Of a stretch of 64,000 nucleotides of DNA, positions 17,725 through 26,095 are shown in pieces. This DNA is from Microbulbifer sp. MKSA007 (lineage in GTDB: Bacteria > Pseudomonadota > Gammaproteobacteria > Pseudomonadales > Cellvibrionaceae). Made by a program: the position numbers and the translations under genes. The stretch spans positions 620,001 through 684,000 of the forward strand of contig CP128433.1 in the NCBI GenBank assembly GCA_032615215.1, in the 5' to 3' direction. Positions within the stretch are counted from its first letter, which is position 1. Every line of letters begins with the position of its first letter. The notes beneath the pieces were generated by a model that was not told the origin of the DNA, ran no database searches, and worked only from the letters and a program-made list of their open reading frames with translations.

Positions 17725-18171
17725 TTAGGCCAGTTGGGCTTTCACCAGTTTGCTCACCGCGCCCATATCTGCACGGCCCTGCACCTGGGGTTTAACCTGG
17801 GCGATGACTTTTCCCATATCCGCCATGCTGTTGGCACCGGTGTCTTTGACGGCGGAGGCAACGATATCGGTGATCTCAGCTTCGCTCAGCTGCTTCGGCA
17901 GGAATTCCTGGATAACTTCAATTTCAGCCTGCTCTACTGCTGCCAGCTCAGCCCGGCCAGCTTTCTCGTACTGGGTAATGGAGTCGCGGCGCTGCTTGGT
18001 CATTTTGTCCAGCAGGGCGAGGATGCGGGCGTCATCCAGGTCGATTCGCTCGTCGACTTCAACGCGTTTGATCTCGGCGTTGATCAGGCGCAGGGTGGCC
18101 AGGCGCTCTTTGTCTCGCGCTTTCATTGCGTCTTTAGTGGCTTGAGTCAGGGTTTCCTTGAGAGTGCTCAT
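17725..18171 (-). CDS. yqeY: GatB/YqeY domain protein
   Basis: A 148-residue all-helical YqeY protein, related to the tail domain of the amidotransferase subunit GatB that grips tRNA. The block RDSITQYEKAGRAELAAVEQ and the C-terminal GADMGAVSKLVKAQL are typical. The free-standing role is not settled; tRNA-related functions have been suggested from the domain alone. It sits between rpsU and dnaG, a common arrangement in Pseudomonas relatives, and is only 15 nt from dnaG. Confidence 0.92.
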   Translation of the reverse strand: MSTLKETLTQATKDAMKARDKERLATLRLINAEIKRVEVDERIDLDDARILALLDKMTKQRRDSITQYEKAGRAELAAVEQAEIEVIQEFLPKQLSEAEITDIVASAVKDTGANSMADMGKVIAQVKPQVQGRADMGAVSKLVKAQLA

Positions 18172-18262
18172 AGTGAGTGTTCCGAGATTGTTGGCAATGA
18201 ATTTTGGATCAGGGGTTTAGGATAGCTTGTCTGTTGGGCGGGGGAAATGCGTTAGCCCAAAC

Positions 18263-18297
18263 GAAAAACGGCGCGCGAGTATGGCTCGCACGCCGTT
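18263..18297 (-). terminator. Terminator/attenuator between rpsU and yqeY
   Basis: A 13-bp stem with one G-U pair is formed by 18267-18279 and 18285-18297 on the minus strand (arms AACGGCGTGCGAG and CTCGCGCGCCGTT) and is followed by TTTTTCG. It should reduce dnaG-rpoD expression relative to rpsU, as the analogous E. coli terminator does. Confidence 0.85.
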
Positions 18298-18368
18298 CTT
18301 TATAGCTCCGCTACGGGCTAAGCCCGTCCGGCCGCCTCGCTGCGACAGGCTTATGCAGCCTGCGGCTC

Positions 18369-18584
18369 TTAGTAGAGACGCTGGAACTTGCGGTTTTCGC
18401 GCTGAAGCTTTTTAGCGTGACGCTTTACAGCGGCAGCAGCTTTGCGCTTACGAACAGCGGTGGGCTTCTCGTAGAACTCGCGACGACGTACTTCAGACAG
18501 TACGCCTGCTTTTTCACAGGAGCGCTTGAAACGGCGCAGGGCGATATCGAAAGGTTCGTTGTCTTTGATTCGTACAGAGGGCAT
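18369..18584 (-). CDS. rpsU: Small ribosomal subunit protein bS21
   Basis: A 71-residue basic protein of the 30S subunit that helps mRNA selection near the 16S 3' end. The sequence MPSVRIKDNEPFDIALRRFK through AVKRHAKKLQRENRKFQRLY is the standard bS21. The ATG at 18584 gives the canonical N-terminus; an upstream extension of 20 residues is spurious. It heads the macromolecular-synthesis operon and is divergent from tsaD. Confidence 0.98.
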   Translation of the reverse strand: MPSVRIKDNEPFDIALRRFKRSCEKAGVLSEVRRREFYEKPTAVRKRKAAAAVKRHAKKLQRENRKFQRLY

Positions 18585-18673
18585 TAGGATACCTGTTAAA
18601 ATTCGTTTCTCTCGGCCATTCCGGCAATGCTCTCGCAGTTGCATCCGGTGGCCGGTTCACAGCGAGGGCGCAA

Positions 18674-18702
18674 ATTCTAAACACTCCTATACGGGATCGC
18701 AA
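18674..18702 (-). promoter_or_regulatory. Sigma-70 promoter of rpsU
   Basis: On the minus strand TTGCGA (18697-18702) and TAGAAT (18674-18679) are separated by 17 nt. A GC-rich stretch (TTTGCGCCC) follows at the expected start site, as in many ribosomal-protein promoters. Confidence 0.65.
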
Positions 18703-18757
18703 CCCCATTTTCCAGTATGATAACCACCCCTCGAAGTAGTCACGAGAATGAGATCAA

Positions 18758-19792
18758 GTGCGCGTCCTTGGTATAGAAACTTCCTGCGATGAAACTGGCG
18801 TCGCTATTTACGATTCTGAGTCCGGTTTGCTCAGCCATGCCCTGTTCAGTCAAGTGGACCTGCATGCCGATTATGGCGGTGTAGTCCCCGAGCTGGCGAG
18901 CCGCGATCATGTGCGCAAACTCTTGCCGCTGATTCGAAAGGTAATGAAGAAGGCCGATACCAGCCCTTCAGACCTCAATGGTATCGCCTATACCGCGGGC
19001 CCCGGTCTGGTGGGAGCGCTGATGGTCGGGGCCTGCGCGGCCCGTGCACTGGCCTATGGCTGGGATATCCCGGCGGTGGCGGTGCACCATATGGAAGGCC
19101 ACCTGCTGGCCCCAATGCTGGAGGATAATCCGCCCGCCTTTCCTTTTGTGGCCCTGCTTGTTTCCGGCGGACACACCCAGCTGGTGGAGGTGCGAGGGCT
19201 CGGCGATTACGAATTGATGGGTGAATCCCTGGATGACGCCGCCGGCGAAGCCTTTGACAAGGCCGCCAAAATGCTCGACCTGGATTACCCCGGTGGCCCG
19301 CGTTTGGCTGCCCTGGCGGAGAGAGGTGACCCCAAGCGTTTTACCTTCCCGCGCCCCATGACCGATCGGCCGGGGTTGGATTTCAGTTTTTCAGGTCTTA
19401 AAACCTTCACCCTGACGACGGTGCGCAAGCACGCCCTCGAGGATGGTTTGCCGGACGAGCAGACTTGCGCAGATATTGCTGCGGCTTTCCAGGAGGCGGT
19501 AGTGGACACCCTGGTGATTAAATGTCGTCGCGCTATTAAGGCTTCCGGCTATAAAACCCTGGTGATTGCCGGTGGAGTTTCTGCAAATAAATTATTGCGT
19601 GAGCGTTTGGAAATGAGCCTGCGAAAGGATAACGCCAGCGTCTACTATCCGCGCCATGAATTCTGCACTGATAACGGCGCCATGATCGCCTACGCCGGTA
19701 GTTTGCGTTTAAAAGCAGGGGAGCAGACGAGCCTTGCGGTAGATGTGCGTCCGCGCTGGCCTATGACAGAATTGCCCAAGACCGAACTTTAA
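18758..19792 (+). CDS. tsaD: tRNA N6-threonylcarbamoyladenosine synthase subunit TsaD
   Basis: A 344-residue Kae1/TsaD protein that transfers the threonylcarbamoyl group to A37 of ANN-decoding tRNAs, working with TsaB, TsaE and TsaC. The ASKHA-fold motifs GIETSCDETG at the N-terminus, the metal-binding HHMEGH near residue 110, and SGGHTQL near 135 are present. It starts with GTG at 18758; this gives the canonical MRVLGIET. It is divergent from rpsU, an arrangement conserved in gammaproteobacteria, and is followed by folB. Confidence 0.97.
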   Translation: MRVLGIETSCDETGVAIYDSESGLLSHALFSQVDLHADYGGVVPELASRDHVRKLLPLIRKVMKKADTSPSDLNGIAYTAGPGLVGALMVGACAARALAYGWDIPAVAVHHMEGHLLAPMLEDNPPAFPFVALLVSGGHTQLVEVRGLGDYELMGESLDDAAGEAFDKAAKMLDLDYPGGPRLAALAERGDPKRFTFPRPMTDRPGLDFSFSGLKTFTLTTVRKHALEDGLPDEQTCADIAAAFQEAVVDTLVIKCRRAIKASGYKTLVIAGGVSANKLLRERLEMSLRKDNASVYYPRHEFCTDNGAMIAYAGSLRLKAGEQTSLAVDVRPRWPMTELPKTEL

Positions 19793-19836
19793 AAATCCCA
19801 GGAATAGCCTGGCAGTAAAAAGAAAAGAGCCGATAA

Positions 19837-20226
19837 ATGGATATTGTTTATATACGGGATTTAAAGGTGAATACCATTATTGGTATTTACGATTGGGAGC
19901 GGGAAGTACGCCAGACGGTCAGTCTCGATTTGGAGATGGCCTTCGATATTAGTGAGGCGGCGCGCACAGACAATATCGAGTACACACTTAACTATAAAGC
20001 GGTGGCCAAGCGCTTGATCGCTTTTATTGAAAGCAGTGAGTTTCTGTTGGTGGAGACCATGGCAGAGCAGGCTGCGGCAATTGTTAGGGAAGAGTTTTCT
20101 GTAAGTTGGCTGCGACTGCGGTTGTCCAAGCCGGGTGCGGTCAGAGGGGCCAGGGATGTGGGTGTCATTATTGAGCGCGGCGAGAGGCCGGCAAAAGGTG
20201 CAGCAGCGATGTCTGCGGGAGTGTAA
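19837..20226 (+). CDS. folB: Dihydroneopterin aldolase FolB
   Basis: A 129-residue folate-pathway enzyme converting 7,8-dihydroneopterin to 6-hydroxymethyl-7,8-dihydropterin. The N-terminus MDIVYIRDLKVNTIIGIYDWER and the central YTLNYKAVAKRL are family signatures. It sits 44 bp after tsaD and 2 bp before folK, so it is cotranscribed with the next pathway step. In many Pseudomonas relatives plsY lies between tsaD and folB; here it does not. Confidence 0.95.
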   Translation: MDIVYIRDLKVNTIIGIYDWEREVRQTVSLDLEMAFDISEAARTDNIEYTLNYKAVAKRLIAFIESSEFLLVETMAEQAAAIVREEFSVSWLRLRLSKPGAVRGARDVGVIIERGERPAKGAAAMSAGV

Positions 20227-20228
20227 AC

Positions 20229-20720
20229 GTGGCTCAGGTGTATCTCAGCCTCGGCAGTAATATCAATCGTGCGCAATATATCCGCGCAGCGTTGGATGCC
20301 CTAACCGGGCGGTTTGGCGAATTACAGGTGTCCCGGGTCTTCGAAAGTGAAGCGGTGGGTTTCCAGGGCGATAACTTTTACAACCTGGTGGTGGGGCTGC
20401 AGACTGACCTGCCGGTAGGGCAGCTGGCCCTGTGTCTGCGAGGTATTGAAGATGCCAACGGCCGCCTGCGCTCCGGGCCTAAGTTCAGCGCTCGCACCCT
20501 GGATATTGATACCCTCACCTACGACCACCTGACCGGAACTGTCGACGGGGTAAAATTGCCTCGAGGTGAGATTGTAAAAAATGCCTTTGTATTGCAGCCT
20601 CTGGCAGAGATAGCACCGGAAGTACTGCATCCGGTCGAGCAGAAAACTTACCGTCAACTGTGGAATGAGTACGACCAGGACTCGCAAAAATTGTGGCCGG
20701 TAGAATTTATTTGGCCGTGA
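20229..20720 (+). CDS. folK: HPPK, 6-hydroxymethyl-7,8-dihydropterin pyrophosphokinase FolK
   Basis: A 163-residue pyrophosphokinase acting directly after FolB and using ATP to activate hydroxymethyldihydropterin for folate synthesis. YLSLGSNIN at the N-terminus and ARTLDIDTLTYD (metal-binding aspartates) near residue 95 are the family motifs. The start is GTG at 20229, two bases after the folB stop, consistent with translational coupling. A strong bidirectional terminator follows. Confidence 0.95.
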   Translation: MAQVYLSLGSNINRAQYIRAALDALTGRFGELQVSRVFESEAVGFQGDNFYNLVVGLQTDLPVGQLALCLRGIEDANGRLRSGPKFSARTLDIDTLTYDHLTGTVDGVKLPRGEIVKNAFVLQPLAEIAPEVLHPVEQKTYRQLWNEYDQDSQKLWPVEFIWP

Positions 20721-20750
20721 TTCCAATAAATTTTTAAAAAATGTAGATAA

Positions 20751-20778
20751 AAAAGCAGCCCTTTGCGGCTGCTTTTTT
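20751..20778. terminator. Bidirectional terminator, folK / Old Yellow Enzyme
   Basis: AAAAGCAGCC (20751-20760) and GGCTGCTTTT (20767-20776) form a 10-bp stem with a 6-nt loop and T-runs on both strands, between convergent genes. Confidence 0.9.
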
Positions 20779-20789
20779 GTTAGGAATAA

Positions 20790-21902
20790 TTAACTTAGGC
20801 TCATTAGCGCTTCTTTGGTGAACGGGGTGATTTCTTCCGCGCGATCTTCACGCACCTTGGCGAACCAGTGTGGGTCTTGTAATAGCGCGCGGCCAACGGC
20901 AATCAGGTCGAACTCCTGGTTGTCCATACGGCGGGTCAGTTCGCCTAAATCGGTAGGATTGGCAGTGCCGCCCATGCCCTGGTTATTGCCGCCGATAAAA
21001 TCATCGTCGAGGCCGACACTGCCGACAGAAATTACCGGTTTTCCCGTCAATTCCTTGGTCCAGCCTGCCAGGTTGAGATCAGAACCCTCAAATTCTGGCA
21101 CCCAGAAGCGTCTTGTAGAGGCGTGGAAAATATCAACGCCGGCTTCAACCAGTGGTGCTAGGAAGCGTTTTAGCTCTTCCGGGTTTTGCGCCAGTTTGGC
21201 GTCATAATCCTGCTGCTTCCACTGGGAGTAGCGCAGTACTATGACGAAATCTTCGCCCACGGCTTCACGTACGGCTTTGATAATTTCCACCGCAAAGCGG
21301 GTGCGGTTTTCGATGGAGCCGCCGTACTCGTCATCGCGTTGGTTGGTACCTTCCCAGAAAAACTGGTCGATCAGATAGCCGTGGGCGCCGTGGATCTCTA
21401 CGCCGTCAAATCCAATTTCCTTGGCTGCTTTCGCCGCGTCCGCAAAAGCTTGTACAACTTCCTGGATGTCCTCTTTGCTCATCGCCTGGCCATTGGGCTT
21501 GCCGGGTTTGAACAGGCCTGAGGGGGAGTAGCCGGGCACTGATTTATCCGGGCCTATGCCCTCTTTGCGCACGGAGCCTACGTGCCATAACTGCGGGATA
21601 ATCTGGCCACCGGCAGCGTGTACTTCGTCTACCACTTTTTTCCAGCCGGCGAGAGCGGCCTCACCGTAGATTGCCGGAACATTCTCGTAGCCGTTGGCGG
21701 CTTTATGATTAACGAAGGTTCCTTCGGTAATAATTAGTCCCACTTCACCTTCAGCTCGGCGGCGGTAATAACCGGCCACTTGGTCATTGGCTGAATAGCC
21801 TGGTGACATAGTGCGGGTCATGGGGGCCATTGCGACCCGGTTGCGCAGCTTTAGGGATTTATGCTCGAAAGGACGCAGTAGGTTGTCCAGGGAACCACTC
21901 AT
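20790..21902 (-). CDS. Old Yellow Enzyme family NADH:flavin oxidoreductase (NemA/xenobiotic-reductase type)
   Basis: A 370-residue FMN-dependent TIM-barrel reductase of activated alkenes, nitro compounds or electrophiles. The catalytic pair is visible in IHGAHGYLIDQFFW: the His-x-x-His form as in NemA and PETN reductase. NQRDDEYGGSIENR follows, and the C-terminal IAVGRALLQDPHW phosphate-binding segment is intact. The ATG at 21902 is preferred because CAGGAGAG precedes it. It is divergent from an HxlR regulator, a frequent pairing for electrophile-inducible reductases, so it is the likely regulatory target. The physiological substrate cannot be told. Confidence 0.9.
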   Translation of the reverse strand: MSGSLDNLLRPFEHKSLKLRNRVAMAPMTRTMSPGYSANDQVAGYYRRRAEGEVGLIITEGTFVNHKAANGYENVPAIYGEAALAGWKKVVDEVHAAGGQIIPQLWHVGSVRKEGIGPDKSVPGYSPSGLFKPGKPNGQAMSKEDIQEVVQAFADAAKAAKEIGFDGVEIHGAHGYLIDQFFWEGTNQRDDEYGGSIENRTRFAVEIIKAVREAVGEDFVIVLRYSQWKQQDYDAKLAQNPEELKRFLAPLVEAGVDIFHASTRRFWVPEFEGSDLNLAGWTKELTGKPVISVGSVGLDDDFIGGNNQGMGGTANPTDLGELTRRMDNQEFDLIAVGRALLQDPHWFAKVREDRAEEITPFTKEALMSLS

Positions 21903-22049
21903 ATTTCTCTCCTGAATGTCTCGATTCAACACTGGGACTCACTGGTCCCACTAGGTCACAATTAAAACGGTTGCGTTATAAGACCTTATTTTAAGGTTGA
22001 GTTCAATATCTGGTTTCGTATTGCAACTCTTTTGCCGGTATACTGGCTA

Positions 22050-22313
22050 GGGAGCCTCTGAATAACTCCGTGATGCCTCTGCGGGCCATGAAGGCTGCAG
22101 ATGTTAGGCGCAGCTCGCCGCGAATGGCTCAGTCCTTTGCAAGAGCTGCAACGCAGCAGCTGTGGCCTTCAAGGCCCGCCCTTCGAGGCTTGCAGAGCGA
22201 TTCACACTCCGCGTTGCGACTTCTTGAAAGGTCTAGACATTCCTGCGAAGCCGCGCCTTGATTGTGAACCGCTCTGCATGCCAGAGGTATCACGGAGTTA
22301 TTTAGAGGCTCCC
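22050..22313. mobile_element. MITE-like element with 33-bp terminal inverted repeats
   Basis: The ends are a long inverted repeat. Position 22049-22081 reads AGGGAGCCTCTGAATAACTC and on to CCGTGATGCCTCTG; the reverse complement of 22282-22314 matches it at 31 of 33 bases. TA flanks both ends (22048-22049 and 22314-22315), suggesting a TA target duplication. The interior (about 200 bp) encodes nothing but holds two further hairpins: 22081-22095 pairs with 22165-22179 (14/15), and 22191-22206 pairs with 22263-22278 (15/16). It is therefore a small non-autonomous element, probably mobilised by an IS transposase with matching ends elsewhere in the genome. It lies between the divergent Old Yellow Enzyme and HxlR genes. 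Confidence 0.82.
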
Positions 22314-22316
22314 TAT

Positions 22317-22778
22317 ATGTCACGTAAACGCTTTGATGATCTTGATTGCTCCCTGGCTTGTGCCCTGAATGAGGTGGGGGACTGGTGGTCCCTGTTGATA
22401 ATTAAGCAGGCGATGCTGGGTACCCGCCGTTTTGTGGATTTCCAAAGAAACCTGGGAATTGCCAAAAATATCCTTGTGGATCGGTTATCCCGTCTGGTGG
22501 ATAACGAGGTGCTGGTACGCTTTGATGCGGGTGAACACGGCACTCGCTACGAGTACCGCTTAACGGAAAAAGGTCGGGACCTGTTTACGGTGGTAATCGC
22601 CCTGCGCCAGTGGAATCTGCGCTGGAATGGCAATAAAGATGGGATGCACCTGGTTGATAAAAACAGTGGTGAGCCTATCTCCGAAGTTGCTGTGCAGAAT
22701 GCCCAAGGGCAAAAACTCAGTATTCGCGATGTATTATTTGTGGATGAAAATGGCCAGCCCCTAGAGCAGGCTGGCTAG
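22317..22778 (+). CDS. HxlR-family winged-helix transcriptional regulator
   Basis: A 153-residue regulator of the HxlR type. The single N-terminal cysteine of the DCSLACAL motif is the kind used for electrophile or redox sensing in this family. The winged helix follows (WSLLIIKQAM, FVDFQRNLGIAKNILVDRLS and the wing at YEYRLTEKGRDLF). The start at 22317 is chosen because it gives the family N-terminus; its Shine-Dalgarno AGAGG (22304-22308) lies inside the right end of the MITE-like element, 8 nt upstream. A 72-residue in-frame extension across the element is not family-like. It is divergent from the Old Yellow Enzyme gene. Confidence 0.86.
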   Translation: MSRKRFDDLDCSLACALNEVGDWWSLLIIKQAMLGTRRFVDFQRNLGIAKNILVDRLSRLVDNEVLVRFDAGEHGTRYEYRLTEKGRDLFTVVIALRQWNLRWNGNKDGMHLVDKNSGEPISEVAVQNAQGQKLSIRDVLFVDENGQPLEQAG

Positions 22779-22799
22779 CTGGCTTCTTGAGGGGCTCTA

Positions 22800-23858
22800 T
22801 CAATCCTGGCTCTTGGACAGCAGTCTGATTATATCCAGAGCCCTGCCCGGCTCCCAACGCATAACAGAGACAACGCCGTGCATGGCCAGTAGGCGCTGGT
22901 CTATTTTCCCTCTCTCCTGAAGCTTTTGTAATTTCTCTGTGGCCTCGGTAAAGCCGCGCTGCTCATAAGTGAGTAGTAATTTGACGGTCTGCTCCGCCGG
23001 AGTGGTTTGGCGTGGAACAGGGGTATACCCCATCGCGCTTACCATACTCTCAGCCGCCAGCCAGGTGGACCAGGGGTTTTGCCCGGTAATAAGCTGGCCA
23101 TCCACGCTGACTTGCTCCAGGTAAGTGGGCCCAGCCTGAAAAAACGCGCCTTGCTCACGTAAGCGATCCTCAAGCAGGAATGGAAATCGTTGCTCGGCGT
23201 CAGGGATAAGAAAAAGCTCCTCTTCGTTAGTAAAAGCACTGATCTGCCGATCGGCGATTAAGGGCTTGCCATTATCCAGGGTGACATTGGCAAGGGCTGC
23301 TGGCCCGTGGCATACCGCTCCGATAATTTTGCCGCTGTTATAGATTTCCCGCACCAGGGACTGGATATGGGGATTGTCGGGGAAATCGAACATGGTGCCT
23401 TTACCGCCGACAAAAAATACTGCCTGATAATCCTCTGCTGATACCTGATCGATAGGAATACTGTGATTGACCTTTTGTTGTGCCTCCGGGTCATTGAGAA
23501 AGGCATAGTCGAAAGGCCCCAGATCATCTTTATCGATCACCGCAGGCGGTTTGCCGCCTTTGGGACTGGCAATATCGACAATAAATCCGTTGGCTGAGAA
23601 GATGTAATAGGGGCGTGCCAGTTCAGTTAATTCATAACCAGTTGCCTTGCCATTATCTCCCATCGTTTCAGTACTGGTGACAACAGCTAAGATTTTTCCT
23701 CGGCTTTCCCTGGGTAATTGTTGTAAATACGACAGGTCACTTACTGTCGTAGTGGAAAAGTCCTGCTCTTGGGGTGGAATTAGGCCCTTAATCCAAATAA
23801 TAAAACCAAAAAATACGGACAAAGTCAGAGCCAGGGAAATAACAATTTTCTTCAACAT
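22800..23858 (-). CDS. Membrane-anchored DJ-1/PfpI (type 1 glutamine amidotransferase-like) protein
   Basis: A 352-residue protein with an N-terminal hydrophobic helix (about 4-24, MLKKIVISLALTLSVFFGFI) that anchors it in the inner membrane or serves as an uncleaved signal. A large DJ-1/PfpI domain (about 50-270) follows. The nucleophile cysteine lies in GAVCHGPAAL, and FFVGGKGTMFDFP and TGQNPWST match Hsp31/glyoxalase III-like members. About 80 helical residues of unknown role end the protein. The ATG at 23858 is preferred, with TTGGAG as Shine-Dalgarno. A detoxification or chaperone activity is possible; the substrate is unknown. Confidence 0.8.
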   Translation of the reverse strand: MLKKIVISLALTLSVFFGFIIWIKGLIPPQEQDFSTTTVSDLSYLQQLPRESRGKILAVVTSTETMGDNGKATGYELTELARPYYIFSANGFIVDIASPKGGKPPAVIDKDDLGPFDYAFLNDPEAQQKVNHSIPIDQVSAEDYQAVFFVGGKGTMFDFPDNPHIQSLVREIYNSGKIIGAVCHGPAALANVTLDNGKPLIADRQISAFTNEEELFLIPDAEQRFPFLLEDRLREQGAFFQAGPTYLEQVSVDGQLITGQNPWSTWLAAESMVSAMGYTPVPRQTTPAEQTVKLLLTYEQRGFTEATEKLQKLQERGKIDQRLLAMHGVVSVMRWEPGRALDIIRLLSKSQD

Positions 23859-24060
23859 ATTAATCTCCAAAATTGCAGTAGCAGACGGAAAATCTTCTAG
23901 TGAGTTCGTAGGAGAATAAGGGATGGAAGGTGAAATTCAGGTGAGATTGCAATTGCTATTTAGGAAGAAAGAAAAAGCTGCACTCGAGATCGTATAAGGT
24001 ATGGATGCTGATTCACTGTGCATCTCGAGCGCATACGGTAAAAATTTGAATCTTAGAACG

Positions 24061-25308
24061 CTACTGTGTAAAAGATAGAGAGCACTGATAAATATTTTTT
24101 TTACACTGGATAGAGATGGTCCAATTTAAGGCTTCACAGATTCTCTTGGCCAGGAAAAGGCCTTGACCAATGCCGTCACTGCCTTCCCTCTTTTGGCCGG
24201 GTAAGAGGGAGGTTTCTAGATCTAATTGGTTGTCTGTGGCGTTCTCAAAAAAGAGTGTGTCCCCCTTATAGGTAATAACCAATTCAGGGCTGGCAGCGTG
24301 CTGTAATGCATTGCTGATCAAGTTGTCGAAGAGCAGACTTACCAGGTGTCGATTGGCCAGGACTCCGACTTTGTGCCCTAACTTTAAATCAACATTAAAA
24401 TGCTTTTGTACAATTAACTGGTGTTGAGCTAAAAGACGTTCCTCTAGTAAAGCGCACAATGGGATATCTTCCGACTGTAGAGACTCAGAGCGGGCGAGGG
24501 CTAATAGTGTCTTAACGGTTTTTTCCATACCGGTAACAGTTTCTAATAGCTCATTTTTCTCAGCTAAAGTCATTTCCCGATTTTGACTGAGAGCCAGTGT
24601 GCTTTTCAGAATGGTTAGCCCGGTGCGCAACTCATGGCTCGTATCCCGGGTAAACTCAGTTTCCCTGCGCAATGTTAGCTTGAGCTGGTTAAGTGTATCT
24701 TGCAACGTACTTGCGAGATAACCGATTTCATCTTGTTCATTGTTATAGGGCAGGGAAATTTGAGAATCGCAGTTTCTCTGCTGCTGAACTGCTTTAGCAA
24801 GGGTTACTACAGGAGCGATGGTTTTACGGGAAATACGAAAAGCACAATAGAGGGCTAAGAGTAGGGTCAAGATACAGGCGCTGGCAAAGAGCCAAAGAAG
24901 TTTTGAAGATTGTCGCGTAACAGTGAGCAATTCACTGACTTCAGCTACGAGAACGGCGGAATGGTTGTCCGGAAAATGTACTCTGCGTAAATGGAAGTGA
25001 TGTTCAGTATCACTAAACCACTCAGCCTTTTCTGCATAGCTTGGTAGGGCAGTGCGCAGTTCGGCCGGAATTATTTTGCTTTCAGTGTATAGCGTTAAAT
25101 AGGGTAGGCGTGGCTCTGGGGTCGCATTAGTCAGTCTTGCCTGCTGTTCGAGGTAGCGGACTTCTCCGGCCAATAAGTTATCGAGTAAATGGTCTTCAAC
25201 TACATAGGCCACCATCATACAAATGGCAAAAAACACCAAGCATAGCAGTAGGGTAAAACTGCCAAAAATAGCGAAGACCTTCCTCTGTAAATTACTGGTT
25301 TCGCGCAT
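24061..25308 (-). CDS. Two-component sensor histidine kinase
   Basis: A 415-residue inner-membrane kinase. It has TM1 at about 12-35, a ~100-residue periplasmic sensor, TM2 at about 137-157, and a HAMP linker to about 210. The phosphoacceptor H225 lies in SHELRTGLTI. The ATPase domain has an N-box (LLFDNLISNALQHA) and a G-box (GSDGIGQGLFLAKR). The residue after SHELRT is glycine where most kinases of this class have proline, which may alter phosphatase or hinge behaviour. The start codon overlaps the end of the response-regulator gene by 17 nt, so the two are translationally coupled. The signal is unknown. Confidence 0.9.
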   Translation of the reverse strand: MRETSNLQRKVFAIFGSFTLLLCLVFFAICMMVAYVVEDHLLDNLLAGEVRYLEQQARLTNATPEPRLPYLTLYTESKIIPAELRTALPSYAEKAEWFSDTEHHFHLRRVHFPDNHSAVLVAEVSELLTVTRQSSKLLWLFASACILTLLLALYCAFRISRKTIAPVVTLAKAVQQQRNCDSQISLPYNNEQDEIGYLASTLQDTLNQLKLTLRRETEFTRDTSHELRTGLTILKSTLALSQNREMTLAEKNELLETVTGMEKTVKTLLALARSESLQSEDIPLCALLEERLLAQHQLIVQKHFNVDLKLGHKVGVLANRHLVSLLFDNLISNALQHAASPELVITYKGDTLFFENATDNQLDLETSLLPGQKREGSDGIGQGLFLAKRICEALNWTISIQCKKNIYQCSLSFTQ

Positions 25309-25987
25309 TGGGAGTTTCCAACTGATAACCGAGATTGGTGATGGTTTTCAACATAGGGGCCTGGAAAGGCTTATCCAGTGTTTGGCGAAGACTATAAATG
25401 TGGGATTTTAAGGCGTCTGTTTCTGGGGGTTCATCACCCCAAATATGGTGGATTATTGCCGAGCGGCTTACTGGTGCTGGCGACGCCTGGGCAAGCATAG
25501 TGAGAATGCGAAAACCGATAGTTGTCAGGGGCAGAGGTTGTTTATCCCGGTAGGCCGTTTGTTGGCGCTGGTTTATCTGTAAATCACCGACCTTAATTTC
25601 TTCACTGGTATGCAGCTGGTGTCTACGTGCCAGGGCGCGGCATCTCAATATCAGTTCCCTTGGTTCGAAGGGCTTACATAAGTAGTCATCGGCACCGATA
25701 CCAAATCCGCGTTCTTTATCTGCGAGAGCATCTCGGGCAGTTAACATCAGAATTGGCATATTAACTGGCGCTTGTGCCTTGATCTTTTCGCAGACCTCCA
25801 AGCCGTCCATATCCGGCAGGCCCAGGTCGAGAATAATCAGGTCGAAGATTTGTTCCAGGGCCAGCTGTAAGCCCTGGCGGCCCCGCTGGGCATAATCTAT
25901 CTGCCAGCCCTCAGCGTGCAGGAATTCGGCAAGCTGGCGGGCGATAGTGGGGTTATCTTCAATCAACAATATCTTCAGTGAGCGCAC
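25292..25987 (-). CDS. OmpR/PhoB-family response regulator
   Basis: A ~231-residue response regulator. The receiver domain has the acidic pair in LLIEDNP, the phosphoacceptor aspartate in LIILDLGLPDMDGLE (about residue 54), a T/S switch in MLTARD, and Lys in LCKPFEP. The winged-helix effector domain with the ...TNLGYQL terminus follows. I prefer GTG at 25987, because AGAGA lies at workable spacing; a TTG at 25993 is too close to it. It is the first gene of the regulator-kinase pair. Targets are unknown; neighbouring redox genes are candidates only by proximity. Confidence 0.9.
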   Translation of the reverse strand: MRSLKILLIEDNPTIARQLAEFLHAEGWQIDYAQRGRQGLQLALEQIFDLIILDLGLPDMDGLEVCEKIKAQAPVNMPILMLTARDALADKERGFGIGADDYLCKPFEPRELILRCRALARRHQLHTSEEIKVGDLQINQRQQTAYRDKQPLPLTTIGFRILTMLAQASPAPVSRSAIIHHIWGDEPPETDALKSHIYSLRQTLDKPFQAPMLKTITNLGYQLETPNARNQ

Positions 25988-26095
25988 CGGCAAATCTCTT
26001 GTGGCAGAGGAAGTTACAAAGCATTCTGACAGAGTGCCGGTGAAATTGAAGTGAAGCCCCGTTGTTGGACTGTTTTAGATATTGGTTGGACCGCT

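Noticed and set aside
17308..18225. 305-codon plus-strand frame
   Set aside because: Antisense to dnaG and yqeY, both of which have unmistakable motifs; typical GC-rich shadow frame.
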